NCBI GenBank assembly: GCA_016214145.1
Contig: JACRPA010000005.1
Location: 310,001 to 374,000, forward strand
Length of the DNA: 64,000 nucleotides
Direction: 5' to 3'
DNA from: Rhodocyclales bacterium
GTDB lineage: Bacteria; Pseudomonadota; Gammaproteobacteria; Burkholderiales; Rhodocyclaceae
Shown here piece by piece: positions 9,660-18,681 of this stretch. Within the stretch, counting starts at the first letter, position 1. Every line of letters begins with the position of its first letter. A program made the position numbers and the translations under genes. Under the pieces are notes generated by a model. It was not told where the DNA came from. It ran no database searches and worked only from the letters and a program-made list of their open reading frames with translations.

Positions 9660-12505
9660 GAGCCGGCTGCCGCTGCCCGCACGAGAGGCGGCGCGGCCAG
9701 CAGCACCGTCGTTTCGACCCAGCCGTCCTCCGCGCCGGCGAGGCCGATCGTCGCGCCCCGCGTCGGCAGCAGCGAGCGCACCAGGCCGAGGCCGGTGCCG
9801 AGCTCCTTGCCCTGCGCGAAATCCAGCCCGGCGGGCAGGCGGCCGGGGTTGCGGATCGTCAGGCGCGCGCCTTCGCCATCGCATTCGATGTCGAGCGAGG
9901 GCGGCGCGTCGCCGAGGCGATGCCGCACGGCGTTGGTCAGCAGCTCGTTGAGGATGAGCGCGAGCGGCACCGACTCCTCCTCGGCGACGGCCCATTTGCA
10001 GACTTCCTCGCGCGAGCAGGGCTGCGACATGAAGCATTGCCCCTCGCGCTCCGCCAGCCTGAGCGGAACGCCCATGACGCCGCTGAGGAAAGCGGCGATC
10101 TCCACGACCAGCCCGCGCAGGCTGATCTGCCCGCTTTCGTTGCGGCCCTGCAGGCCATGAACGATTGAGATGGCGCTGATCTGTCCGACGACCTCCTCCA
10201 GTGCCGGCTTGAGCGGCGCATGCTGCCCCATGTGCTGGCGCAGCAGCCCGGCCAGCCCCTGCAGGTGGTTCTTGATGCGGTGATGCACTTCGCGCACGAG
10301 CGCGTCGCGCTGGCGGCGGGCTTGTTCGAGACGCTGCGTTTCCGCCTGCCTGCGCTCGGTGATGTCGCGCGCGACGGACAGGATCACCGGTATCCCTTCG
10401 ATGACTATGCGGGCGGCGGTCGCCTCTGCGTGGATGGTCATGCCGTCAAGCGTGCGATAGACGAGTTCGGCCGGCGGCAGAAAGGCCATTTCTCCGCTGT
10501 TGAGGGAGGCGACGCGCGCTTCGATCTTCGTCCAGTCTTCCGGCGCAATCAGTTCGTGCCAGTCTCGGCCGACGAGATCTTGTGGGGAGGCGGCATGGAA
10601 CAGGCGTGCCGTGGCATCGTTGGCGAAGAGGATGACGTTGTCCCTGTGCACGAACACGGCATCGGGCGAGAGCCTGAAAAGGTATCGGTAACGTTCATCG
10701 CTCTCGAGCAGTTCTTTTTCCGCCTGCTTGCGCAGGGTGATATCTTCACCGGAACTCAGCGTTCCGACTGGGTTGCCGGTGGCATCGGTAAGAATGGCGT
10801 TGTGCCAGGCGATTGTTCGCTGTTGGCCGTTCCGGCAGAGTATCGCGTTCTCGAAATATTCTTCCGTCTTCAGGTCGCCCGCCATGAGACGCAGGAATAC
10901 CGGGTAGACCGTCTCCAGTCCTTCCGGCTGCGGCAGGCAGGTGTCGAACCAGAACCGCCCCCGCAGCTCTTCCTCGGTATAACCCAATAGCTCGGAGCCT
11001 TTGCGATTGATCATGGTGATGCGGCCCAGGGCATCCAGGGCCACGATCACGGTTTGAACCGTATCGAGGTAATGCTGATTCAACTGTTGTTGCGATCGGA
11101 GAGCAATTTCTGACTGTTTTCGTTCGGTGATGTCACGCGCCACATAGGAAAGCGCTTCAATGTCCGGGTCGTCGAAATGATTGGTAAAGCAGGATTCGAC
11201 CGTGAGCCAGGCGCCATCTCCGCGGGCGAGCCGGTGCTCGACGCACTGGGGCTTGCCCGGCTGATTCAGCGCCGCCTGCCGGGCGGCCTCGACCCGCGCA
11301 ACGTCGTCCGGGTGAACCCGGGCCGTGCCGACGCCGATGTCCTCTCCGGCGGCTTTGCGGCCCAGATAGCGGTCGATTGATGGACTGGCGTAGCGTATGA
11401 CCATGTTTCGGTCGAAGAGCGCGTTGAAATCCCAGCCGTGCTCGTGCAGCTTGCGGAAGCGCGCCTCGCTGGCGGTCAGTGCCTCCTTCGCCGAGGCCTG
11501 CTGCGCCAGGGCCAGTTCGCTCCGGCTGCGGCGCCACCAGGAGAACATGGCCAGGCCGAGGGCCAGCACCAGCAGCGCCGCGAGCGTGCCGGACCACAGC
11601 GCCTCGCGCCGCACCGGCGCGAGGATCTCGTCGCGGTCGAGCTTGGCGACGACGAACCAGGGCATGCCGGGCACCTGGCCGACTGCCGCCAGCACCGGGA
11701 CGCCGCGATAGTCGAGGCCCTCGGTGACGCCCTGCTGCCCGCGCGCGGCCAGGGCCGCCGGCAGCGAAGGATCATCGGTCTTGCGCTGTAACGCCGCCGC
11801 CTCGGCATGCCTTAGCGAGCTGAGATAAACGATCTGATCATTCATCCGCTCGACGAGGAAGGTTTCCCCGCCTTCGCTCGGCGAGGGCCATTTTCCCAGC
11901 AGCAGGCCAAGATGCGCCTGGGGATCGATGCGGAATACCAGTGCGCCAACGATGCGGGGTGAGGGCTTGCCCGCGGCAATCACCGGCGTGGCGATGTCGA
12001 TGTAAAGAGGGAAGGCTCCCCCTGCTTGGGAAGCATATACCCGGGAGACGAGGGTTTTGCCGCCTCCCATCGCGGCGTGCGCCGACTCCAGGGCCCGTTC
12101 GCGTGTGATCTCGTCCTGCGAGCCTATCTCGGCGCGGAAACGCCCCGCGCGGTCGAGCAGCATGACGCTTTCGTAACCATGCGCGTTGCGGAAGGCCTCG
12201 AGGCGGCCGAGCACTACATCCGCGCCGTCCATGCCGGCGCTCTCGATCCCGAACTCGGCGGCGCGGGCGATTAGCGGGGCGCTGGCCGGGATAGCCAAAT
12301 CGCCGCGCCGCTCCGACAGCCAGAAACGGACGAACTCGATCTTCAACTCGGCGATGGCCTGCAGCTCGCGGCCGCGTTCGCGCTGCACGGCCGCCTCGTA
12401 GGCGGAGAGGGCCGAATACCAGAGGGCGCCGATGCCGGCGGCGAGGAGAAAGAATGCGGCCACCAGCCACTTGCCGGCCAGGTTCCGGATTGGCAAAAAG
12501 GTCAT
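9638..12505 (-). CDS. Membrane sensor histidine kinase, Cache-PAS-HisKA_2 type
   Basis: A 955-residue protein. An N-terminal transmembrane helix (residues about 13-33) is followed by a periplasmic double-Cache-like sensor, a second helix near 308-330, three PAS domains, then a HisKA_2 dimerisation/phosphoacceptor segment (REVHHRIKNHLQ) and an ATPase domain with LILNELLTNAVRH. HisKA_2 kinases often signal to ANTAR or stress regulators; an ANTAR response regulator lies far away at 46.3 kb, and no link can be shown. The start ATG is directly before the first membrane segment. The 3' end overlaps the convergent VWA gene by 22 bases. The ligand is unknown. Confidence 0.88.
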   Translation of the reverse strand: MTFLPIRNLAGKWLVAAFFLLAAGIGALWYSALSAYEAAVQRERGRELQAIAELKIEFVRFWLSERRGDLAIPASAPLIARAAEFGIESAGMDGADVVLGRLEAFRNAHGYESVMLLDRAGRFRAEIGSQDEITRERALESAHAAMGGGKTLVSRVYASQAGGAFPLYIDIATPVIAAGKPSPRIVGALVFRIDPQAHLGLLLGKWPSPSEGGETFLVERMNDQIVYLSSLRHAEAAALQRKTDDPSLPAALAARGQQGVTEGLDYRGVPVLAAVGQVPGMPWFVVAKLDRDEILAPVRREALWSGTLAALLVLALGLAMFSWWRRSRSELALAQQASAKEALTASEARFRKLHEHGWDFNALFDRNMVIRYASPSIDRYLGRKAAGEDIGVGTARVHPDDVARVEAARQAALNQPGKPQCVEHRLARGDGAWLTVESCFTNHFDDPDIEALSYVARDITERKQSEIALRSQQQLNQHYLDTVQTVIVALDALGRITMINRKGSELLGYTEEELRGRFWFDTCLPQPEGLETVYPVFLRLMAGDLKTEEYFENAILCRNGQQRTIAWHNAILTDATGNPVGTLSSGEDITLRKQAEKELLESDERYRYLFRLSPDAVFVHRDNVILFANDATARLFHAASPQDLVGRDWHELIAPEDWTKIEARVASLNSGEMAFLPPAELVYRTLDGMTIHAEATAARIVIEGIPVILSVARDITERRQAETQRLEQARRQRDALVREVHHRIKNHLQGLAGLLRQHMGQHAPLKPALEEVVGQISAISIVHGLQGRNESGQISLRGLVVEIAAFLSGVMGVPLRLAEREGQCFMSQPCSREEVCKWAVAEEESVPLALILNELLTNAVRHRLGDAPPSLDIECDGEGARLTIRNPGRLPAGLDFAQGKELGTGLGLVRSLLPTRGATIGLAGAEDGWVETTVLLAAPPLVRAAAAGSQVASLR

Positions 12506-12638
12506 CGGTTCAATTCGAAGGGGTTCGGCAATTCGATATTACTCCCGATGGCCCCGGCGCGCGCCGGCAGGCGTGGAGGCGGGCGAATTCGGCTAAAATG
12601 CCGAACCTTTGTGCGGTGAAATTAACAGGAGATGGCAA

Positions 12639-13247
12639 GTGCAGCTTGCGTGTCTGGACCTTGAAGGCGTTCTGGTTCCCGAAATCTGGATCGAGTTCTC
12701 GAAGCGGACGAACATTCCCGAGCTTGCGCGCACCACGCGCGACGAGCCGGACTACGACAGGCTGATGCAGGGGCGTCTCGCCATCCTGAAAAAGCACGGG
12801 CTCGGCCTGCACGACATCCAGAAGGTCATCGCCGAAATGGGCCCGCTGCCCGGCGCGCGGGAATTCCTCGACTGGCTGCGCGAGCGCTTCCAGGTGGTGA
12901 TCCTCTCCGACACCTTCTACGAGTTCGCCATGCCGCTGATGAAACAGTTGGGTTACCCGGCGCTGCTCTGCCACAAGCTGGAAGTGGATGCGGGCGGCTT
13001 CGTGCGCAATTACGTCCTGCGCCAGCCCGACGCCAAGCGCGAATCGGTCAAGGCCCTCAAGTCGCTCAACTTCAAGATCATCGCCGCCGGCGACTCCTAC
13101 AACGACACCGCCATGCTGGCCGAGGCCCACGCCGGCATCCTCTACCGCCCGCCGCAGAACGTCATCGACGAGTTTCCGCAGTATCCGGTGACGCGCAATT
13201 ACGACGAGTTCGCCGCCGCCTTCCTCGACGCCAGCCGGCGCATCTGA
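12639..13247 (+). CDS. thrH: Bifunctional phosphoserine phosphatase / homoserine phosphotransferase
   Basis: A 202-residue HAD-superfamily protein. The nucleophile motif [11 protein letters not shown] replaces the usual DxDxT and is characteristic of ThrH, which hydrolyses phosphoserine and can move the phosphate to homoserine. Motif II (SDTFYEF), a motif III lysine and motif IV ([10 protein letters not shown]) are present. The GTG at 12639 is chosen because the protein then begins [10 protein letters not shown] as in relatives, and AGGAGA lies six bases upstream. It is transcribed divergently from the preceding kinase; 133 bases separate the starts. Confidence 0.9.
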   Translation: MQLACLDLEGVLVPEIWIEFSKRTNIPELARTTRDEPDYDRLMQGRLAILKKHGLGLHDIQKVIAEMGPLPGAREFLDWLRERFQVVILSDTFYEFAMPLMKQLGYPALLCHKLEVDAGGFVRNYVLRQPDAKRESVKALKSLNFKIIAAGDSYNDTAMLAEAHAGILYRPPQNVIDEFPQYPVTRNYDEFAAAFLDASRRI

Positions 13248-13261
13248 CGGCCGAAAGAATG

Positions 13262-13349
13262 TGTAGGAGCGGGCTTGCCCGCGATTGCGCCCCGCAGGAA
13301 GTACCCCTTGGGTGCAGCCGCCAATATCGCGGGCAAGCCCGCTCCTACA
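13262..13349. repeat. Inverted pair of REP elements, family B
   Basis: Left unit 13262-13285 (core GAGCGGGCTTGCCCGC) and right unit 13326-13349, its near-perfect inverted copy, separated by 40 bases. Each unit is itself palindromic, and the pair can fold into a long stem. It lies between the converging ends of thrH and hdrB. A similar unit is common in Pseudomonas and other proteobacteria. Confidence 0.85.
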
Positions 13350-13360
13350 TGACTCGAAAC

Positions 13361-13384
13361 AAAAAAGCCGGCATCGCGCCGGCC
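13361..13384 (-). terminator. Terminator of the qmoAB-hdrCB operon
   Basis: On the minus strand a GCCGGC/GCCGGC stem with a 5-base loop (13367-13383) is followed by TTTTTTGTTT (plus-strand A run from 13358). It begins about 24 bases after the hdrB stop. Confidence 0.75.
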
Positions 13385-13407
13385 TTGTTGCCGAAGCAAG
13401 GGGAGGC

Positions 13408-14304
13408 CTACTTCTTCGCGATCTCTTCCAGCTTCGTCGCCCTGATGAGCTGGCCGTCAAGGCCGGCTTCCTTGGCGCTGCCGCCGTAGGCGATGGTCAT
13501 CAGCTGGCTGTAGTAGAGGACGGGCATGCTGAACTTGGTGCCCTGCTTCTTGTTGATCTCGCTCTGGTAGATCTCGACGTTGGCCTGGCACAGCGGGCAG
13601 GGCGTGACGATCATCTCGGCGCCGTGGTCGTAGGCCGACTCGACGATGTCGCGGATCTGCTTCTGCGACTTCTCCGGCTCGGAGAAGGCCAGCGCGCCGC
13701 CGCAGCAGGCGACCTTCTGGTCGTAGGGCACGGCCTCGCCGCCGACGGTCTCGACCAGCTTGTCGAGGTACACCGGATTCTCGAAGGATTCGCCGGCGAT
13801 GCCGAAGGGGCGGTTGGTCTGGCAGCCGACGTAGCCGGCGAACTTGATGCCCTCGAGCGGCTTCACCACGGGCTGCTTGAGGGCGTCGTAGCCGAGGTCC
13901 TCGATCAGCACTTCAACCATATGGCGGATCGGCGTCGTGCCCTGGTATTGCAGGCCGGCGGCGGCCAGCGCCTCGTTGGTTTCCTTGAGCAGGACTTCGC
14001 TGTGGTCGAGGCGCTCCTTCACTTCCCGCTGCGCCAGCCAGCAGGCGGCGCAGGTGGCGACCATCTGCTTGCCCGGTAGGTGCGTCTCGGCCAGGGCGAA
14101 GTTGCGCGCCGAGAGCGCCAGGCGCGGCAGTTCGCCGCCCTCGGCGTAGCCGATCGAGGCGCCGCAGCAGTTCCAGTCGGGGATCTCGGTGATGGTGACG
14201 TCGAGCTTGTCGCACATGGCGTTGACCGACGTCAGGTAGTTCGATGCGGAAGCGCCCTTTTGCGAAGAGCAGCCGGGGTAGAACGCGTATTCCTTTTTTG
14301 CCAT
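13408..14304 (-). CDS. hdrB: Heterodisulfide reductase subunit B-like protein (CCG domains)
   Basis: A 298-residue HdrB-type protein with two cysteine-rich CCG domains: PGC near residue 11 with DWNCCGAS and CAACW, then YVGCQTNRP with VACCGGA and TPCPLCQ. In HdrB these bind two non-cubane [4Fe-4S] clusters. As last gene of qmoA-qmoB-hdrC-hdrB it replaces, together with HdrC, the membrane protein QmoC of sulfate reducers. The complex is expected to accept electrons from APS reductase. No transmembrane segment is seen, so how it reaches quinone is open. GGAGA lies six bases before the ATG. It is separated from hdrC by two REP elements. Confidence 0.88.
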   Translation of the reverse strand: MAKKEYAFYPGCSSQKGASASNYLTSVNAMCDKLDVTITEIPDWNCCGASIGYAEGGELPRLALSARNFALAETHLPGKQMVATCAACWLAQREVKERLDHSEVLLKETNEALAAAGLQYQGTTPIRHMVEVLIEDLGYDALKQPVVKPLEGIKFAGYVGCQTNRPFGIAGESFENPVYLDKLVETVGGEAVPYDQKVACCGGALAFSEPEKSQKQIRDIVESAYDHGAEMIVTPCPLCQANVEIYQSEINKKQGTKFSMPVLYYSQLMTIAYGGSAKEAGLDGQLIRATKLEEIAKK

Positions 14305-14316
14305 TTGGTTTCTCCG

Positions 14317-14384
14317 TGTAGGTCGGCCTTCAGGCCGACACCGGGGATTGCAGCCGCTGTTGTCGGGCTGAAGCCCGACCTACA
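14317..14384. repeat. Inverted pair of family-A REP elements between hdrC and hdrB
   Basis: Units at 14317-14340 and 14361-14384 face each other across 20 bases. The second abuts the last base of the hdrC stop codon (14385-14387). On the qmo transcript the pair can form a strong stem-loop between hdrC and hdrB, which could stabilise upstream mRNA or lower hdrB expression. Confidence 0.85.
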
Positions 14385-14999
14385 TCATTTTGAAAAGCCC
14401 TTCTTGCGGTCTTCGATCTCGCGCGCCTTGGCGATCATGGCCTGCAGGCCGCTCTGGTCCTTGACGCCGTGGCCGCCGAGGATTTCCATCGGGTTGAGGC
14501 GCTTGGCCTTCATGAGGCCGAGGCCGATCGACTGCATGCCGAGCGCGTTCTTGATGCCCTGCACGAAGCCGTCCTTGAAATAGAGGGCGAGGGAGAAGGT
14601 CAGCTCGTTCACGCGTCCCTTTTTGATCAGGTTGTTCCAGAACAGCGTGGCGGTGGCCTGCGTCGGCTGGCCCTTCGGCGCCAGGCCGAGGCGGTGGGCG
14701 TAGTTGGCGAGGCCGTGCATGATGTGCGTGATCGGCAGCTGGCGCGGGCAGCGCACGATGCAGTTGTAGCAGGAGGTGCACATCCACATCGAGTCCGAGG
14801 TGAGCACTTCCTCGCGCTTGCCGGCGCGGATCATCATGAAGATTTCCTGCGGCGGATGCGCCCAGGCGTTGCCGAGCGGGCACGAGCCGGCGCAGACGCC
14901 GCACTGCATGCACATCTTGACCCAGTGGCCTTCCTCGACGTTCTTCTCGACTTCCCGGAGGAAGTCGTTGCGGTAGGGTGCAACAGCGTGTTCGCTCAT
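14385..14999 (-). CDS. hdrC: Heterodisulfide reductase subunit C-like iron-sulfur protein
   Basis: A 204-residue protein with two classical [4Fe-4S] motifs, CMQCGVCAGSCP near residue 30 and CTSCYNCIVRCP near residue 74, then a helical tail. This is the soluble HdrC architecture; the membrane-bound b-type cytochrome domain fused to it in QmoC is absent. It starts 10 bases after the qmoB stop, within the same transcript. Its job is to carry electrons between the QmoAB flavoproteins and HdrB. Confidence 0.88.
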   Translation of the reverse strand: MSEHAVAPYRNDFLREVEKNVEEGHWVKMCMQCGVCAGSCPLGNAWAHPPQEIFMMIRAGKREEVLTSDSMWMCTSCYNCIVRCPRQLPITHIMHGLANYAHRLGLAPKGQPTQATATLFWNNLIKKGRVNELTFSLALYFKDGFVQGIKNALGMQSIGLGLMKAKRLNPMEILGGHGVKDQSGLQAMIAKAREIEDRKKGFSK

Positions 15000-15009
15000 T
15001 TCGCGCTCC

Positions 15010-17238
15010 TCAGGCGAAGCCCTTCATGGGGCTCATGCCGATTTCCTTGATCTTGGCGGCGTACTCGTCGATGAGCTGCGGCACGCGCTCGATGTCGGTG
15101 ATGGCGACCTCGTAGCTCGCCACGCGCTCGGTCTCCAGGCCCATCTGCTTGAGCGTGTCGTCGACCTTGCTCATGCGGTAGCTGGCCATCTCCGAGCCCT
15201 TGACGAAGTGGCACTGGTAGTCGTCGCCCTTCTTGCAGCCCATCATCATGACGCCGTCCCAGCCGCCGTTGAGGGCGTCGGTGATCCAGATGGTGTTCAC
15301 CGAGCCGAGGCAGCGCACCGGGACGATGCGCACGAAGGCCGAGTAGCTGCGCCGCTGCATGCCGGCCATGTCGAGCGCCGGATAGGCGTCGTTCTCGCAG
15401 GCGAGGATGAGGATGCGCGGTTTCTCGGAGAACTCGTCGGGCATGTCGACCGATTTGATCTGCATGCCGACGGTGTCCACCGAGTAGTTCTCGAAGGAGA
15501 TGACGCGCACCGGGCAGGCGCCCATGCAGGTGCCGCAGCGGCGGCAGCGCGATTCGTTGAACACCGGGAAGCGCTTCTCGTCCTCGTCGATGGCGCCGAA
15601 GGGGCATTCCACCGTGCAGCGCTTGCACTGCGTGCAGCCTTCCAGCCGCACGATGGGGTAGGAGAGGTCGCCGGCGCGCGGATGCGCGGCGCGGCCGAGG
15701 CTGGCGTTCTCCACCGCCTGGATGGCCTTCATGGCGGCGCCGGTGGCGTCCTCGATGGCCTGCGTCATGTCCATCGGCCGCCGCACCGGGCCGGCGGCGT
15801 AGATGCCGGTCCTGCGGGTTTCGTAGGGGAAGCAGATGAAGTGCGAATCGGCGAAGCCGTTCTTCAGCTGCGGCATGTCCTTGCCCTGGCGGTAGTTCAG
15901 GTTGAGGATGGACACCGGCTTCACTTCCATCTTGGCGACTTCCTCCTCCGGGATGTCGATGTTCATGCCGGAGTTGGCCACCATGCCGGTGGCGAGGACG
16001 ACGAGGTCGGCCTCGATGGTCGCGTCCTCGTTGAGGATCAGATCCTTGAAATTGACCTTGCAGGCATTGCCCGACGCTTCGACGGAGGCGGTCTTGCCCT
16101 TGGTGAAGATGACGCCCTTCTGCTGGCCGCTGCGGTAGAAATCCTCGCCGGTGCCGGGCACGCGCAGATCGGTGTACATCACCATCGTGTCGATGTCGGG
16201 ATTGGCGTCCTTGAAGTACATGGCCTGCTTGATGCTGGTGGCGCAGCAGTGGCCGGAGCAGTAGGGCAGGTGCCTGCCGCCGGATTCCATCGCCTCGTCG
16301 CGCTGGCCGGCGCACTGGATGAACACCACGCTCTTCACTTCGCCGTCGTCGGAGGGGCGCTTGACCGGACTACCGTTGGCGGCCTTGACCAGCTTTTCGA
16401 GGCCGAGCTGGTCGACCACGTTCGGGCTCTTGCCGGCGCCGAGTTCCGGCAGCTGCATCATGTCGTAGGGCGTGAAGCCGGTGGCCTGGATGAGGGCGCC
16501 AACCTCCTCGGTGACCGTTGCGCCGGACTCCTGGGCGATGTCGACCGAGAAGCGGCCCGGCGCGCCGTTGGTCTGGGCGATCACGGCATTCAGGTACACC
16601 TTGATGTGCTTGTGGCCGCTCACCTTTGCGGCAAGCTCGGCGATGCCGGTGTCGGCCGGATCGGCGTAGGGCTGCTTCGAGGGCACGCGCTTGACGAGCT
16701 GGGCGGACCAGCCGCCGAGGGCGGCGGATTTTTCGACCAGCACGGTGTCGTAGCCGGCGTCGGCCATTTCCAGCGCCGCGGTCATGCCGGAGACGCCGCC
16801 GCCGACGACGAGGATGCGCTTGTTGCTGGCGCGATTCGGGTTGCCTTCCGGCACCTTCATCTTCTTCACTTCGGCGCAGCCCATGCGCACGTAATCGTCG
16901 GCCATTTCCTGCGTTGTTTCGGCGCGGTCGGCGTCGTCCGGCTGGCTCCAGATGACGCCTTCGCGGATGTTGGCGCGCGACATGGCGATGCCGGGGAAAT
17001 TGAACGCTTCCGTCTTGGCGCGGCGCGAGCAGGCGGCGATGACGATGTGGGTGACGGCTTCCTTCTCGATGTCGTCCCTGATCGCCTGCACGCCGGATTC
17101 GTCGCACAGGCAGGCATGCTCGCGCACGAGGGCCATCTTGCCTTCCTTCTGCGCGACCTTGGCCATTTGAGCCGTGCTGACGCGCTCGCCGATGCCGCAG
17201 CCGGAGCAGATGTAGGCTGCTGTTTTCATTTCGGCCAT
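15010..17238 (-). CDS. qmoB: Quinone-interacting oxidoreductase subunit QmoB (HdrA-like with MvhD domain)
   Basis: A 742-residue flavin/iron-sulfur protein. An N-terminal part with CSGCG and CLCDESG cysteines precedes an HdrA-type FAD domain (VVGGGVSGMTAALEMADAGY near residue 145) and an HdrA cysteine region (PYCSGHCC). Two [4Fe-4S] motifs follow near residues 545-590 (CTQCKRCTVECP, CRRCGTCMGACP). The last 140 residues are an MvhD-like domain (ACENDAYPALD, VRCLGSV, GCKKGDDYQCHF). This is the QmoB layout and length. Its ATG shares one base with the qmoA stop (TAATG), so translation is coupled. It should work with QmoA as flavin-based electron relay from APS reductase. Confidence 0.9.
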   Translation of the reverse strand: MAEMKTAAYICSGCGIGERVSTAQMAKVAQKEGKMALVREHACLCDESGVQAIRDDIEKEAVTHIVIAACSRRAKTEAFNFPGIAMSRANIREGVIWSQPDDADRAETTQEMADDYVRMGCAEVKKMKVPEGNPNRASNKRILVVGGGVSGMTAALEMADAGYDTVLVEKSAALGGWSAQLVKRVPSKQPYADPADTGIAELAAKVSGHKHIKVYLNAVIAQTNGAPGRFSVDIAQESGATVTEEVGALIQATGFTPYDMMQLPELGAGKSPNVVDQLGLEKLVKAANGSPVKRPSDDGEVKSVVFIQCAGQRDEAMESGGRHLPYCSGHCCATSIKQAMYFKDANPDIDTMVMYTDLRVPGTGEDFYRSGQQKGVIFTKGKTASVEASGNACKVNFKDLILNEDATIEADLVVLATGMVANSGMNIDIPEEEVAKMEVKPVSILNLNYRQGKDMPQLKNGFADSHFICFPYETRRTGIYAAGPVRRPMDMTQAIEDATGAAMKAIQAVENASLGRAAHPRAGDLSYPIVRLEGCTQCKRCTVECPFGAIDEDEKRFPVFNESRCRRCGTCMGACPVRVISFENYSVDTVGMQIKSVDMPDEFSEKPRILILACENDAYPALDMAGMQRRSYSAFVRIVPVRCLGSVNTIWITDALNGGWDGVMMMGCKKGDDYQCHFVKGSEMASYRMSKVDDTLKQMGLETERVASYEVAITDIERVPQLIDEYAAKIKEIGMSPMKGFA

Positions 17239-18521
17239 TACGCTGCCTCCACGTTTGCTGTCTTGTTGATCACCTGGATCGCGCGCAGCGATGCCGCCGT
17301 GGCGTTCTGCACTGCGCGGTTGACGTCGAGGGCATTGGTGGCGCAGCCGGCGCTGAACATGCCGTCGCCCGCGGTTTCGATGAAGCCGCTCGAATCGAGC
17401 ACGATGTCGTCTGGCAGCTTGACGCCCTTGATCGACGGCTCCATGCCCACCGCCAGCACGGCGAGATCATGCGGCGTCGCGTAGCGCTGGTAGCCCTCGG
17501 TGTTCACGCCGTGCAGCACGACGTCGCCGGTCTTCTCGTCCTGCACGATCTTCGCCACTTTCGACTTGATGAAGCTGACCGTCGCATCGCGCTGCACCAT
17601 CCGGTAGAAATCCTCGAAGCGGTCGATGGCGCGGATGTCGATGTAGTAGATGGTCGATTTCGCGTCGTCGCCCCAGGCCTCGCGCACATACTGCGTCTGC
17701 TTGAGGGAGGCCATGCAGCAGATGCGCGAGCAGTGGCGCAGGTGGTTCTCGTCGCGCGAGCCGGCGCACTGGATGAAGGCGACGTTCTTCGCCTCCTTGC
17801 CGTCCGAGGGGCGCAGGATCTTGCCGCCGGTCGGGCCGTGCGGGTCGCACATGCGCTCGAACTCGACGGAGGTGATGACGTTGGCGAAGCGGTCGTAGCC
17901 GTAGGGCTGGATCTTCGCCGCGTCGTAGGGCTTCCAGCCGGTGGCCCAGACCACGGCGCCGACCTTCAGCTCGATGGTTTCTTCCCGCATGCCGAGGTCG
18001 ATGGCGCCGACCTTGCAGGCGGCCTTCGCCGCCTCGCCGTCGGGCGTGCCGACGATGGCGGGGTCGAGCACGTAGCGCTGCGGGTAGGCCATGCCGTGCG
18101 GCAGGTAGGCGGCCTTCATCTTGTCCAGGCCGTAGTTGTAGGGGTTGGGGATCTCTGCGGAGACGGCCTTGCTGCAGTCGCCGCAGCCGGTGCATTTCTC
18201 GTTGACGTAGCGCGGGGCGATCTTCAGCGTGGCGGTGTAGTCGCCGCGCGTGCCGCTGATGGCGGACACTTCCGCCATGGTGAGGACGCGAACGTTGCGG
18301 TTGCCCTTGAGGCGGCGCAGGTTGATCTCCAGGCCGCAGGTGGGGTGGCACATCTTGGGAAAGTAGCGGTAGAGCTGCGCCGTGCGCCCGCCGAGCGTCG
18401 GCAGCTTCTCGGCGAGGATGACCTGCTTGCCGCATTCGGCGGCTTCGAGCGCCGCCGTCATGCCGGAGATGCCGCCGCCCACGACGAGGATCGTCTGGCT
18501 GGTAGCGATGGATGCTGACAT
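17238..18521 (-). CDS. qmoA: Quinone-interacting oxidoreductase subunit QmoA (HdrA-like)
   Basis: A 427-residue HdrA-type flavoprotein: VVGGGISGMTAALEAAECG at the N-terminus binds FAD, CHPTCGLEIN and CTGCGDCSKAV are cluster ligands, and HLRHCSRICCMASLKQ is the HdrA cysteine signature. Length matches QmoA of sulfate reducers and sulfur oxidisers. GGGAGG precedes the ATG by four bases. It is the first gene of the minus-strand operon qmoA-qmoB-hdrC-hdrB, which transfers electrons between APS reductase and the quinone pool. A TAGAAT -10-like hexamer (18566-18571) and an FNR-like box (18649-18662) lie upstream. Confidence 0.9.
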   Translation of the reverse strand: MSASIATSQTILVVGGGISGMTAALEAAECGKQVILAEKLPTLGGRTAQLYRYFPKMCHPTCGLEINLRRLKGNRNVRVLTMAEVSAISGTRGDYTATLKIAPRYVNEKCTGCGDCSKAVSAEIPNPYNYGLDKMKAAYLPHGMAYPQRYVLDPAIVGTPDGEAAKAACKVGAIDLGMREETIELKVGAVVWATGWKPYDAAKIQPYGYDRFANVITSVEFERMCDPHGPTGGKILRPSDGKEAKNVAFIQCAGSRDENHLRHCSRICCMASLKQTQYVREAWGDDAKSTIYYIDIRAIDRFEDFYRMVQRDATVSFIKSKVAKIVQDEKTGDVVLHGVNTEGYQRYATPHDLAVLAVGMEPSIKGVKLPDDIVLDSSGFIETAGDGMFSAGCATNALDVNRAVQNATAASLRAIQVINKTANVEAA

Positions 18522-18614
18522 CGGGCCTCCCGGGAACTGAAATTCCTGTTGAAGAACAGAAGCGAATTCTAATCAACTACGCCTTGTCGCATCGGCTGAT
18601 TTTCCCTATCGCGT

Positions 18615-18662
18615 GATTGAAACACTCAATCCCGATTTCGGGAGAAGGTTGACGCAAATCAA
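18615..18662. promoter_or_regulatory. FNR-like box and inverted repeat upstream of qmoA
   Basis: TTGAC-GCAA-ATCAA at 18649-18662 matches the FNR/Anr consensus TTGAT-N4-ATCAA in nine of ten defined bases. A second inverted repeat, GATTGA-N5-TCAATC, lies at 18615-18631. A possible -10 for qmoA (TAGAAT on the minus strand) is at 18566-18571. This would fit control of the operon by oxygen. The box centre is about 134 bases before the qmoA start codon, and no convincing -35 was found. Confidence 0.45.
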
Positions 18663-18681
18663 ACCACTGGGGGTTGTGGGG

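Noticed and set aside
8693-10168. Plus-strand ORF of 491 residues rich in Arg and Gly
   Set aside because: It is a frame-shifted reading of the VWA activator gene and continues antisense to the histidine kinase.
15208-17484. Plus-strand ORF of 758 residues opposite qmoB
   Set aside because: Composition is His/Asp/Val/Ala-rich without motifs, typical of antisense frames of GC-rich genes. The minus strand encodes QmoB with clear cofactor motifs.
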